DNA of 36,097 bases, taken from positions 1-36,097 of the forward strand of contig DVGB01000106.1 of NCBI GenBank assembly GCA_018712955.1. The letters run 5' to 3'. Positions 8,988 to 17,444 of this stretch are shown piece after piece (the first letter of the stretch is position 1; every line of letters begins with the position of its first letter). The notes below the pieces were generated by a model. The model made no database searches and had not been told where the DNA came from. It was given only the letters and a program-made list of their open reading frames with translations. This DNA is from Candidatus Aveggerthella stercoripullorum (GTDB lineage: Bacteria > Actinomycetota > Coriobacteriia > Coriobacteriales > Eggerthellaceae). Both the position numbers and the translations under genes were made by a program.

Positions 8988-10043
8988 CTACTTAGAGCGC
9001 ATGAGCGTCTGCTTCAATGCGGTCGGGGTCTCCAGCACCTTCAGGCAGCCGACAACCACGTTCGTAAGCGCCGTTTCGCTCACCCAGACCGGAATCTCGA
9101 GCTTCTGGGTGAGATAGCGGTCAAGGCCAGAGAGCAGGCCGCCGCCGCCCGTCAGCAGGATGCCGTTGGAGATGATGTCGGAAGCCAAGTCCGGGTTGGT
9201 CTTTTTGAACGTTTCCTTGATGTGGAAGACCATTTCGTCAATGGGCGCCTGCAGCGCAGCGCGCACGTCCTCAGACTGGATGGTCACCTCTTTCGGCTGT
9301 TCGGTCAAAACGTCCTGGCCGGAAATGATCATGTCGCGCTCGCGCCCGTCTTCAAACGGGAGAATGGAGCCGATCTTGATTTTGATGATCTCCGCCGTGC
9401 GCTCGCCGATCTTGATGCCCAGAAGGTCGCGCAGGTGCGTCGCGATGGCTTCGTCCAGACGGTTTCCCGCAAGACGCAGCGACGACGACGTCACGATACC
9501 GCCGAGCGAAATAACCGCGACTTCCGTCGTGCCGCCTCCGATGTCGACGACCATCGAACCGGTCGGTTCGGTCACGGGGAGGTCTGCGCCCATGGCCGCA
9601 GCCATGGGCTCTTCGATCAGGTAGGCCTGTCGCGCACCTGCTTGAATGGTCGCCTCGAACACCGCGCGCTTCTCGACGGACGTGGCGCCGCACGGAATGC
9701 ACACCACGATGCGCGGCTTCGGCTGCCACGGGTACTTCCGCGTGGCAGCTTTGTTGATGAACGCCGAAAGCATGGCTTCCGTCACGTCGTAGTCAGCGAT
9801 GACGCCGTCGTGCAACGGATGCTCGGCAGAGAAAGCGTCCGGCGTGTGGTTGATCATGTTCTTCGCTTCATGGCCGACCGCGAGCACACGGTGCGTGCTC
9901 TTCTCGATGGCCACGACGGACGGCTCGTTGATCACGATGCCTTCGCCTTTGATGGCGACGAGCGTGTTCGCCGTCCCCAGGTCAATGGCCATGTCGGAAG
10001 ACATGTTGTTAGTGAACGAAGAGAATATATCCAAAAACGACAT
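8988..10043 (-). CDS. mreB: MreB, actin-like rod-shape protein
   Basis: A 351-residue bacterial actin. Visible motifs are the phosphate-1 loop (MAIDLGTANTLV), phosphate-2 (VVDIGGGTTEVAVISLGG) and the adenosine-binding region near the C terminus (LLTGGGGLLSGLD). It forms membrane-bound filaments that position the RodA/PBP2 complex. The ATG at 10043 follows AAGGGG by 9 nt. A TTG 27 bp upstream in the same frame is less likely. It is the first gene of a run continuing through rodA and the DUF697 gene with gaps of at most 17 bp. Confidence 0.96.
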   Translation of the reverse strand: MSFLDIFSSFTNNMSSDMAIDLGTANTLVAIKGEGIVINEPSVVAIEKSTHRVLAVGHEAKNMINHTPDAFSAEHPLHDGVIADYDVTEAMLSAFINKAATRKYPWQPKPRIVVCIPCGATSVEKRAVFEATIQAGARQAYLIEEPMAAAMGADLPVTEPTGSMVVDIGGGTTEVAVISLGGIVTSSSLRLAGNRLDEAIATHLRDLLGIKIGERTAEIIKIKIGSILPFEDGRERDMIISGQDVLTEQPKEVTIQSEDVRAALQAPIDEMVFHIKETFKKTNPDLASDIISNGILLTGGGGLLSGLDRYLTQKLEIPVWVSETALTNVVVGCLKVLETPTALKQTLMRSK

Positions 10044-10091
10044 TGAAGCCGACCCCTTGTGTCTCGTCAAAGCGCGAATACTCAGCCTGTC

Positions 10092-10100
10092 ATTCTAGCA
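10092..10100 (-). promoter_or_regulatory. Extended -10 promoter of the mreB operon
   Basis: Minus-strand TGCTAGAAT, an extended -10 element, sits about 50 bp before the mreB ATG in the 92-bp gap after rsfS. There is no good -35 hexamer at the expected distance, as is common for extended -10 promoters. Confidence 0.45.
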
Positions 10101-10135
10101 CAGCAGTTTCGCGCCCGAAGAAACTCCATAGCGGG

Positions 10136-10594
10136 CTATTCGTTCCCTTGCATCTTCTCCATGAGCGCAGCAATGCGATCGGAGTAGACAGCGTCCGTAA
10201 TGCCCGCTTCGCGCAAGTCCACGATAGGCGCATCGTTCCACAGCGCTTCCAGACGGTAATAGTCGCGCGCCTCAGGCTGGAACACGTGAACGACGAAATC
10301 GCCGTAATCGAGAAGCGACCACGAACCGTCTTTGGTGTACTCGCGGTGAGCAGGTTTGCGGCCCGCCTCGATGCGGCACGCGTCTTCGACCTCTTCCACG
10401 ATGGCGTCGACCTGTCGGCTGTTCGCCGCCGTAGCTATCACGAAGTATTCGGTCACCGACACGAGCTCGCCGACATGCTGGACCATGATGTCGGTCGCCT
10501 TCTTCTCATCGGCCGCCTTTGCGGCAACGAGCGCGCACTCGCGTGCGGTCAGTTCCTTCCGCTCTTCGGAGGAAGTCTGCTGTTCTTCGGTCAC
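10136..10594 (-). CDS. rsfS: Ribosomal silencing factor RsfS
   Basis: A 152-residue RsfS/Iojap protein that binds ribosomal protein uL14 and blocks 30S-50S joining when nutrients are scarce. Conserved parts are KKATDIMVQHVGELVSVTEY, FVIATAANSRQVDAI and the C-terminal GSWSLLDYGDFVVHVFQPEA. The start chosen is GTG at 10594, preceded by TAGGAG; the frame is open further upstream to an ATG at 10678, but that extension (Arg-rich) does not look like RsfS. It follows yqeK by 108 bp. Confidence 0.93.
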   Translation of the reverse strand: MTEEQQTSSEERKELTARECALVAAKAADEKKATDIMVQHVGELVSVTEYFVIATAANSRQVDAIVEEVEDACRIEAGRKPAHREYTKDGSWSLLDYGDFVVHVFQPEARDYYRLEALWNDAPIVDLREAGITDAVYSDRIAALMEKMQGNE

Positions 10595-10702
10595 GTATGC
10601 TCCTATCTTTAGTCTGTATGCTTCAGTTCGCCGAAGGCTGCGGCGAGAACATCTTGCCCTCCCGCACCGAAAGGGCACCTCGCACGCCGCCGCCCTGCAT
10701 CG

Positions 10703-11536
10703 TTATTCGTTGAGCTTTGGGTCGGGTGTAGAGGATAGCCGGCCTTTGTGCGCGCCCGGCCGGCGCACGGCGTAATGATTCCAAATCTCCACCATATCGG
10801 GATGCAGGAGACGGTCATGCTGTACCAGGAAGGAGAAGATGGTCTTGAACGCCTGGAAGAACAAGTCTTCGAGCGGCACCTTCCCCACCTCATCCCTCAC
10901 GGCGCCGACGTCCTGGAACGTGCGGCCCGGCTCGATGAGGTCTGCCACGAACACGATCATGTCCAGATCGGTCATGTCCTTTGCGCCCGACGTGTGGCGC
11001 GCCACAGCCTGGAACACCGCCTCTCCCAGCTCAGGGAATTGGCGGCGCAATGCTTCGGCGCCCGTCGGCCCGTGAAGCAGCCATGGCATGGACGTTTTGA
11101 CCGATTCGGGAACGTCCACGCCCAGCTCGTCGGCACGAGCGCTGGCCTCTGCCCCGACATAGCGTTTGTCCCAATCATGCACCAAGCCGGCCATGCGCGC
11201 TTGGGCAGGGTCGGGATAGCCGTACGCCCGCGCAAGCTTGCGCGCCGTCTTTGCGACCCCTTTCGAATGCGCGAAGCGTTTCGGGCTGACGCGCTCTTTG
11301 AGCAGCGACTTCATGCGCTGGTAGTTCTCTTTGCCGAACGGGTCGGGCACGACAGCGTCCTTCGCACCGCCGCCTTCGGCAGCATCGCGCGCCACAGACT
11401 CTGGGACGGCGGCAGGCGACGACTGCGCTATTTCGGGCTCCTTCGCACTTTCATGCGCTGCCGCATGGGCAAGCGCCTGGGCCGCGCGCTCCCTCTCTTC
11501 CCGCACCTGTTTGCCGTCTTTGATCTCTATGACCAT
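10703..11536 (-). CDS. yqeK: YqeK-like HD-domain Ap4A hydrolase
   Basis: A 277-residue protein. Residues ~68-255 form a YqeK-type HD phosphohydrolase domain with RFAHSKGVAKTA (metal-binding His), GLVHDWDKRY (the HD pair), HGPTGAEALR, ARHTSGAKDM and FVADLIEPGRTF. Characterised YqeK proteins split diadenosine tetraphosphate symmetrically into ADP; applying that here is by family. The first ~65 residues are Ala/Glu-rich and not part of the domain. Its start overlaps the end of nadD by 10 bp, the usual nadD-yqeK arrangement. Confidence 0.9.
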   Translation of the reverse strand: MVIEIKDGKQVREERERAAQALAHAAAHESAKEPEIAQSSPAAVPESVARDAAEGGGAKDAVVPDPFGKENYQRMKSLLKERVSPKRFAHSKGVAKTARKLARAYGYPDPAQARMAGLVHDWDKRYVGAEASARADELGVDVPESVKTSMPWLLHGPTGAEALRRQFPELGEAVFQAVARHTSGAKDMTDLDMIVFVADLIEPGRTFQDVGAVRDEVGKVPLEDLFFQAFKTIFSFLVQHDRLLHPDMVEIWNHYAVRRPGAHKGRLSSTPDPKLNE

Positions 11537-12315
11537 GCTCGCTCGCCTTCCTCGTCATTGCGGTACAGCCCATGCTCCTCGATGTAGCGGAACACGACCT
11601 CTTTGGTCAGGTAGCGGATAGACCGCCCATCCGCCACACGCCTGCGCAAATCGCTCGAGGACACGTCTAGTCCCGTCACCTCAAGAAACGAGACCTGAAA
11701 TCCCGTCCGCTCGCGCAGAACGCGCTTCATCTCTTCAGGCGGCGCATACCCTGGACGCGTCACTGCCACCAGTTTTGCGAGGTGCGCAATCTGCGCGCTG
11801 TCGCGCCATTTCATGATGGACATAACGGCGTCCGCGCCCGTGATGAAGAAAAGCTCCACGTTGTCCGGATAGTGCGCGCGCAGCTGGCGCAGGGTGTCCA
11901 CCGTGTAGGTGTCGCCCTCCCGGTCGACTTCGATGCTGCTTACATCGAACGCCGGGTTGCTCGCTACCGCAAGGCGGCACATTTCCAGACGGTCGGCCGC
12001 AGGCGTCACCTTCTGATCCTTTTTGTACACCGGCACGCCAGCGGGAATGAAGATGATGGCGTCCATTCCTAACTCGTCGCGCGCTTGCTCGGCGCAGGCA
12101 AGGTGCCCGATGTGCACCGGATCGAACGTGCCGCCCATGATTCCCAGGCGATAGGTTCTGTCAGGGTCGTCTTTGCCCAGATCGTCAAACCGCTCGCAAA
12201 CCGCATACTGCCGTGCAGCACCTTCGCGGTCAGGCAGCATGCCCGCCATGCTCTCTGCAGCCGCCAGCGCACCGCACGGAGATTGCAGGGAATCCTCAGG
12301 TCTTCCCGCCTTCAC
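11527..12315 (-). CDS. nadD: Nicotinate-nucleotide adenylyltransferase NadD
   Basis: Transfers AMP to nicotinate mononucleotide in NAD synthesis. The nucleotidyltransferase motif GIMGGTFDPVHIGH, the PAGVPVYKKDQKVTP loop, FITGADAVMSI and the C-terminal DVSSSDLRRRV (the ISSTxIR-type motif) are all present. The frame opens at GTG 12315, whose first base is shared with the proA stop (TAGTG). That start adds ~57 residues before the catalytic domain, and no match for them is recognised. Internal ATGs (for example at the MLPDREG segment) could be the true start, so the length is uncertain (up to 262 residues). Confidence 0.9.
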   Translation of the reverse strand: MKAGRPEDSLQSPCGALAAAESMAGMLPDREGAARQYAVCERFDDLGKDDPDRTYRLGIMGGTFDPVHIGHLACAEQARDELGMDAIIFIPAGVPVYKKDQKVTPAADRLEMCRLAVASNPAFDVSSIEVDREGDTYTVDTLRQLRAHYPDNVELFFITGADAVMSIMKWRDSAQIAHLAKLVAVTRPGYAPPEEMKRVLRERTGFQVSFLEVTGLDVSSSDLRRRVADGRSIRYLTKEVVFRYIEEHGLYRNDEEGERAWS

Positions 12316-13622
12316 TACGAGCGCACCTGCCCGTCACCGCGAACCACGTACTTGTACGAGGTCAGCGCATCGGCAGCGAACGGTCCGCGCGCGTGCAGCT
12401 TCTGCGTGGAAATGCCGATCTCGGCGCCCAGCCCGAATACACCGCCGTCCGTGAAGCGCGTCGAAGCGTTCGCATAGACAGCGGCAGCATCCACCGCGGC
12501 GAGGAAACGTTCGGCAACGGCCGCATCCTCGGTCACGATGGCCTCCGAATGATGAGTGCCGTAACGGTTGATGTGGGCGATTGCCTCTTCCGGGCCGTCC
12601 ACTGCCTTTACGCTGATCTCAAGCGCCAAATATTCCGTGCCCCAGTCCTCTTCCGTCGCGTCGACGAACTGCGCCAGCGGGCTGCCTTCGGCATCCGCAC
12701 ACCCTTCGCTTGCAACGGAGGCCGCCGTGCGCGCCTCCGCGTCGCCGTGCACAAGCACGCCCGCCCGTGCAAGCTCAGCAAGCATTTCCGGCAGGAAGGC
12801 CTGCGCGATGGAGCGGTCGACCAGCAGGGATTCACAGGCGTTGCACACGCCTGTACGCTGGGTCTTGGCGTTCATGACGATAGCGCGCGCTTTCTCAAGG
12901 TCGGCAGCCTCGTGCACATAGACGTGGCAGTTGCCGGTACCGGTTTCGATGACCGGCACGGTCGCGTTTTCGACGCACCGCCTGATAAGACCCGCTCCGC
13001 CACGCGGAATCAGAAGATCGACCACACCATGCATGCGCATGAGCGCGTCTGCGGACGAACGGTCGGTGCTTTCCACAATGCGGATGCAGTTGCGCGGCAG
13101 GCCAGCGCCCACCGCTGCCTCGTGCAGCACGTTCGCGATAGCAATGCTCGAATGAAGCGCCGACGACCCGCTGCGCAGCACGCAGGCATTGCCGGTCTTC
13201 ACGCAGATGCCCGCAGCATCGGCCGTCACGTTCGGGCGCGCTTCGTAGACCATAGCGACGACGCCGAAGGGGACGGTCACGCGCTGCACGCGCAGTCCGT
13301 TGCCCAACGTCCGATCTTCCAGAACGCGCCCAAGGGAGTCAGGCAGCGCCGCGAGCTCTTCAAGGGCAGAAGCCATGCCCTCCACGCGCTCTTCGGTCAG
13401 CAGCAGGCGATCGAGCAGCGAATCCTTCATGCCTCCTGCGCGGGCAGCTTCCATATCCTGGGCATTCGCCGCCAGAACGTCTTCTGTGTGCGCGCGCAGC
13501 GATGCCGCCATAGCGCGCAGCGCCGCGTTGCGCACGTCGAAAGACGCCATGCCAAGCTCCACCGAGGCGGCCTTCGCCTCCTCCGCCAGCCGACGGACTT
13601 CCTTCTCCACGTTCTCGGTCAT
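12315..13622 (-). CDS. proA: Gamma-glutamyl phosphate reductase ProA
   Basis: A 435-residue aldehyde-dehydrogenase-fold enzyme that reduces glutamyl 5-phosphate with NADPH in proline synthesis. The catalytic cysteine lies in TGVCNACESLLV. Other family blocks are VPFGVVAMVYEARPNVTADA, LRSGSSALHSS and LIPRGGAGLI. The ATG at 13622 follows AAGGGA; the upstream in-frame codons are unlike the family. It lies 99 bp after proB, so the two act in one pathway and probably one transcript. Confidence 0.96.
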   Translation of the reverse strand: MTENVEKEVRRLAEEAKAASVELGMASFDVRNAALRAMAASLRAHTEDVLAANAQDMEAARAGGMKDSLLDRLLLTEERVEGMASALEELAALPDSLGRVLEDRTLGNGLRVQRVTVPFGVVAMVYEARPNVTADAAGICVKTGNACVLRSGSSALHSSIAIANVLHEAAVGAGLPRNCIRIVESTDRSSADALMRMHGVVDLLIPRGGAGLIRRCVENATVPVIETGTGNCHVYVHEAADLEKARAIVMNAKTQRTGVCNACESLLVDRSIAQAFLPEMLAELARAGVLVHGDAEARTAASVASEGCADAEGSPLAQFVDATEEDWGTEYLALEISVKAVDGPEEAIAHINRYGTHHSEAIVTEDAAVAERFLAAVDAAAVYANASTRFTDGGVFGLGAEIGISTQKLHARGPFAADALTSYKYVVRGDGQVRS

Positions 13623-13721
13623 AGTCGTTCCCTTCAACGTTGTGCATCCCGCCGTGCGCTTGCGCGCTCGCACGCTCGGCCTGACGACAGCCCTTCCGCC
13701 AAGTCCGAAGGCGCTGCGGGG

Positions 13722-14843
13722 TTATTCGAACACGATCAGTTCGTCACGATGGACAATAGGCCGGTGTGCAAGGTTCGCCAAAAGCTTGTTCGCGTCCACT
13801 TCCGCTTGCGAACGCCCGCGCGCCAAACTCACCTCATCGCTCGAACCGGCCACAAGCCCGCGCGCGAACACGTGGTCAGAGCTGTCCTTGAGGTCTACCA
13901 CGTCGCCTGCGGCAAACACGCCTTCAACGCGCACGATGCCGACTGCCAAAAGCGACGAACCCTTTCCGATAAGCGCACGCTTAGCGCCTTCGTCGACCAC
14001 GAGCGCACCGCGCGCCGAATCGCCGAGTGCGATCCAGAGCTTGCGCGGGGTGATCTCGTGAGGCTTGCGCTGCGCCACAAACCGCGTGCCGACGCTTTCG
14101 CCTGCGGTCAAGCGCACGAGCGCGTCAGGCTCCCTCCCGTGGCACACCACAAGCGGAATGCCCGCCACCATGAGCACGCGCGCCGCCTTGATCTTCGTGA
14201 CCATGCCGCCAGACCCGACCTTCGAGCCTGCGCCTCCGGCGCTTGCCATGATGGCTTCGGAGACGAAGTCCACCTCGCGCAGGAGCTGGGCATCCTTATC
14301 GGTCTGCGGGTTCGACGTGTACAGGCCGTCAATGTCCGAGAAGATAACGCACAAATCTGCCTTTATCAGGCAGGCAACGAGCGCCGCAAGCGTGTCGTTG
14401 TCGCCAAAGCGAATCTCTTCGACCGAGACGGTGTCGTTCTCGTTGACGATAGGCACCACGTTCAGGCTGACCAGTCGCTCAAGCGTATCCCGCGCGTGCA
14501 GGTATGCATGGCGATTCGCCGTGTCGTGGCGCGTCAGCAAAATGACAGAGGTCAGGATGTCGCGCGCGCCGAAGATTTCTGCATACGCGGTCGAAAGCAC
14601 GCTCTGGCCGACCGAGGCGGCAGCCTGAAGGCTCGGCATGTCCGTCGGGCGCTCTTTGATCCCCAGTTCCTTCAGCCCGCACGCGATAGCACCCGACGAG
14701 ACGATGACAGGACGCCATCCGGCATCGCGCAGTTTCTCCACCTGTTTGGCAAGCGCCTTCAGGTACGAACGGTCGAGCGCCCCGTTCTCGTCGATGAGCG
14801 TCGACGAGCCGATCTTCACCACTGCCGTCTTCGCCGCTTCCAT
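13722..14843 (-). CDS. proB: Glutamate 5-kinase ProB with PUA domain
   Basis: A 373-residue enzyme that phosphorylates glutamate in the first step of proline synthesis. The amino-acid-kinase domain (residues 1-~260) shows VVKIGSSTL, VIVSSGAIACG, VPIVNENDTVS, RFGDNDTLAALVA, IFSDIDGLY and GSGGMVTKIKAA. The C-terminal PUA domain (from about 280) contains the ALIGKGSSLL-type sequence. The start at 14843 follows AAGGAGAGGAG. That Shine-Dalgarno sequence is supplied by the left copy of the 65-bp repeat lying between obgE and proB. Confidence 0.95.
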   Translation of the reverse strand: MEAAKTAVVKIGSSTLIDENGALDRSYLKALAKQVEKLRDAGWRPVIVSSGAIACGLKELGIKERPTDMPSLQAAASVGQSVLSTAYAEIFGARDILTSVILLTRHDTANRHAYLHARDTLERLVSLNVVPIVNENDTVSVEEIRFGDNDTLAALVACLIKADLCVIFSDIDGLYTSNPQTDKDAQLLREVDFVSEAIMASAGGAGSKVGSGGMVTKIKAARVLMVAGIPLVVCHGREPDALVRLTAGESVGTRFVAQRKPHEITPRKLWIALGDSARGALVVDEGAKRALIGKGSSLLAVGIVRVEGVFAAGDVVDLKDSSDHVFARGLVAGSSDEVSLARGRSQAEVDANKLLANLAHRPIVHRDELIVFE

Positions 14844-14855
14844 GCGCGCGCATCT

Positions 14856-14920
14856 CCTCTCCTTAGTGCAGTTCCTGCTCGACAAGCGAGCAGGAACGGG
14901 TCGCTCGGCGCAAGCCTCGC
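14856..14920. repeat. 65-bp direct repeat, copy 1, with 11-bp hairpin
   Basis: Identical to 14961-15025 except for one base. It contains a perfect 11-bp inverted repeat (GTTCCTGCTCG / CGAGCAGGAAC, loop ACAAG) at 14871-14897. On the minus strand the end of this copy supplies the AAGGAGAGG that acts as the proB ribosome-binding site. No coding role is seen. Confidence 0.92.
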
Positions 14921-14934
14921 TCCCAGACACGGAC

Positions 14935-14959
14935 TAAACAGGACATTTAGTCCTGTTTA
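14935..14959. repeat. Palindrome between the two 65-bp repeats
   Basis: TAAACAGGAC and GTCCTGTTTA form a perfect 10-bp inverted repeat around ATTTA. An alternative 8-bp hairpin (GGACTAAA at 14931 with TTTAGTCC at 14946) excludes it. The AT-rich core contrasts with its GC-rich flanks. It could be an operator, a terminator-like hairpin without a T-run, or a mobile-element end. Confidence 0.8.
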
Positions 14960-14960
14960 C

Positions 14961-15025
14961 CCTCTCCTTAGTGCAGTTCCTGCCCGACAAGCGAGCAGGA
15001 ACGGGTCGCTCGGCGCAAGCCTCGC
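14961..15025. repeat. 65-bp direct repeat, copy 2, next to obgE stop
   Basis: Second copy, 105 bp from the first, starting 6 bp after the obgE stop codon in the direction of transcription. The single difference (C for T) makes one mismatch in its 11-bp hairpin stem. The spacing suggests duplication of the proB leader, or a target flanked by copies of a small element. Confidence 0.92.
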
Positions 15026-15031
15026 GGTCGT

Positions 15032-16575
<1,544 letters not shown>

Positions 16576-16596
16576 ATTCACTTTGAAAGAAGCTGC

Positions 16597-16869
16597 TTAG
16601 GCTTCGAGCGGACGGACGTGAACGTAGCGGCGCACACCCTTCGTGCGACGCGTGCTCTTCACGAACTCCACCGTGCCGTCGCACAGAGCGAACAGCGTGT
16701 CGTCCTTGCCGCGGCCGACGTTCTGGCCAGGATGGAAATGGGTGCCACGCTGGCGAACGATGATGTTGCCGGCGATAACCTGCTCGCCGCCGTACTTCTT
16801 CACGCCCAGTCGCTGTGCGTGGGAATCGCGGCCGTTACGGCTAGAACCAAGACCTTTCTTGTGTGCCAT
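16597..16869 (-). CDS. rpmA: 50S ribosomal protein bL27
   Basis: A 90-residue bL27 beginning [16 protein letters not shown], with the family core [18 protein letters not shown] and [16 protein letters not shown]. It has the direct-start N terminus, without the cleaved leader found in Firmicutes. It lies 17 bp after rplU behind AGGAGG and ends at a terminator. Confidence 0.97.
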   Translation of the reverse strand: MAHKKGLGSSRNGRDSHAQRLGVKKYGGEQVIAGNIIVRQRGTHFHPGQNVGRGKDDTLFALCDGTVEFVKSTRRTKGVRRYVHVRPLEA

Positions 16870-16886
16870 CTGAGTCCCTCCTCAGG

Positions 16887-17213
16887 TTACTGGGCGTCCG
16901 CCACGGCGGAGCCGACGCTGTCGATGCGGATGCGGGTCAGGTACTGACGATGGCCGCGCATCTTCTTGTAATTCTTGCGCTTCTTGAACTTGAAGACAAG
17001 CTGCTTTTCGCCGCGGAACTGCTCCACGACGGTCGCCTCGACCTTGGTCTTGGCGGCTTCGGCCGGGTCGGCAACAACGGTCTCGCCGTCGACCACGCAG
17101 ATGGCGGTCAGCTCGACCTTTTCGCCCACCTCGACAGGCAGCTTCTCAACGTTCAGCTTGTCGCCCGGGGCAACCTTGTACTGCTTGCCGCCGGTCTTCA
17201 CGATTGCGTACAT
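16887..17213 (-). CDS. rplU: 50S ribosomal protein bL21
   Basis: A 108-residue bL21 starting MYAIVKTGGKQYKV, with the conserved basic C-terminal KFKKRKNYKKMRGHRQ and TRIRIDSV. bL21 binds 23S rRNA. The start follows GGAG. It is the first gene of the rplU-rpmA pair. Confidence 0.97.
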   Translation of the reverse strand: MYAIVKTGGKQYKVAPGDKLNVEKLPVEVGEKVELTAICVVDGETVVADPAEAAKTKVEATVVEQFRGEKQLVFKFKKRKNYKKMRGHRQYLTRIRIDSVGSAVADAQ

Positions 17214-17348
17214 GAGTGTCTCCTTGTAATCTCAAGCAAGGCGATAACTTCAACGTGGCCATCGCAAGTCCCGAAGGTTCATATGCACGGCCGACGTGTA
17301 TCATCGCACTCTTCCTACGCCGCGTTCCTTTTGGACGCAACCTAATGC

Positions 17349-17376
17349 ATGATAGCAGAATTCGCTCCATGCGCAA
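17349..17376 (-). promoter_or_regulatory. Promoter of rplU-rpmA
   Basis: Minus-strand extended -10 TGCTATCAT (hexamer TATCAT at 17349-17354), with a weak TTGCGC 16 bp upstream. It lies in the 231-bp polA-rplU gap and implies a 5' leader of about 125 nt. That is long enough for an autoregulatory ribosomal-protein leader, although no known leader fold was recognised. Confidence 0.5.
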
Positions 17377-17444
17377 GAGGCGTTTTGCACGCCCTGAGCC
17401 TCCGCAAGCAATACTCCGCCGAAGGAGCAAGAGGCACTTTCGCC

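Noticed and set aside
13623-13721. A separate proA promoter or terminator in the proB-proA gap
   Set aside because: Only a GTGCG/CGCAC hairpin is visible, with no -10 or T-run; cotranscription is simpler.
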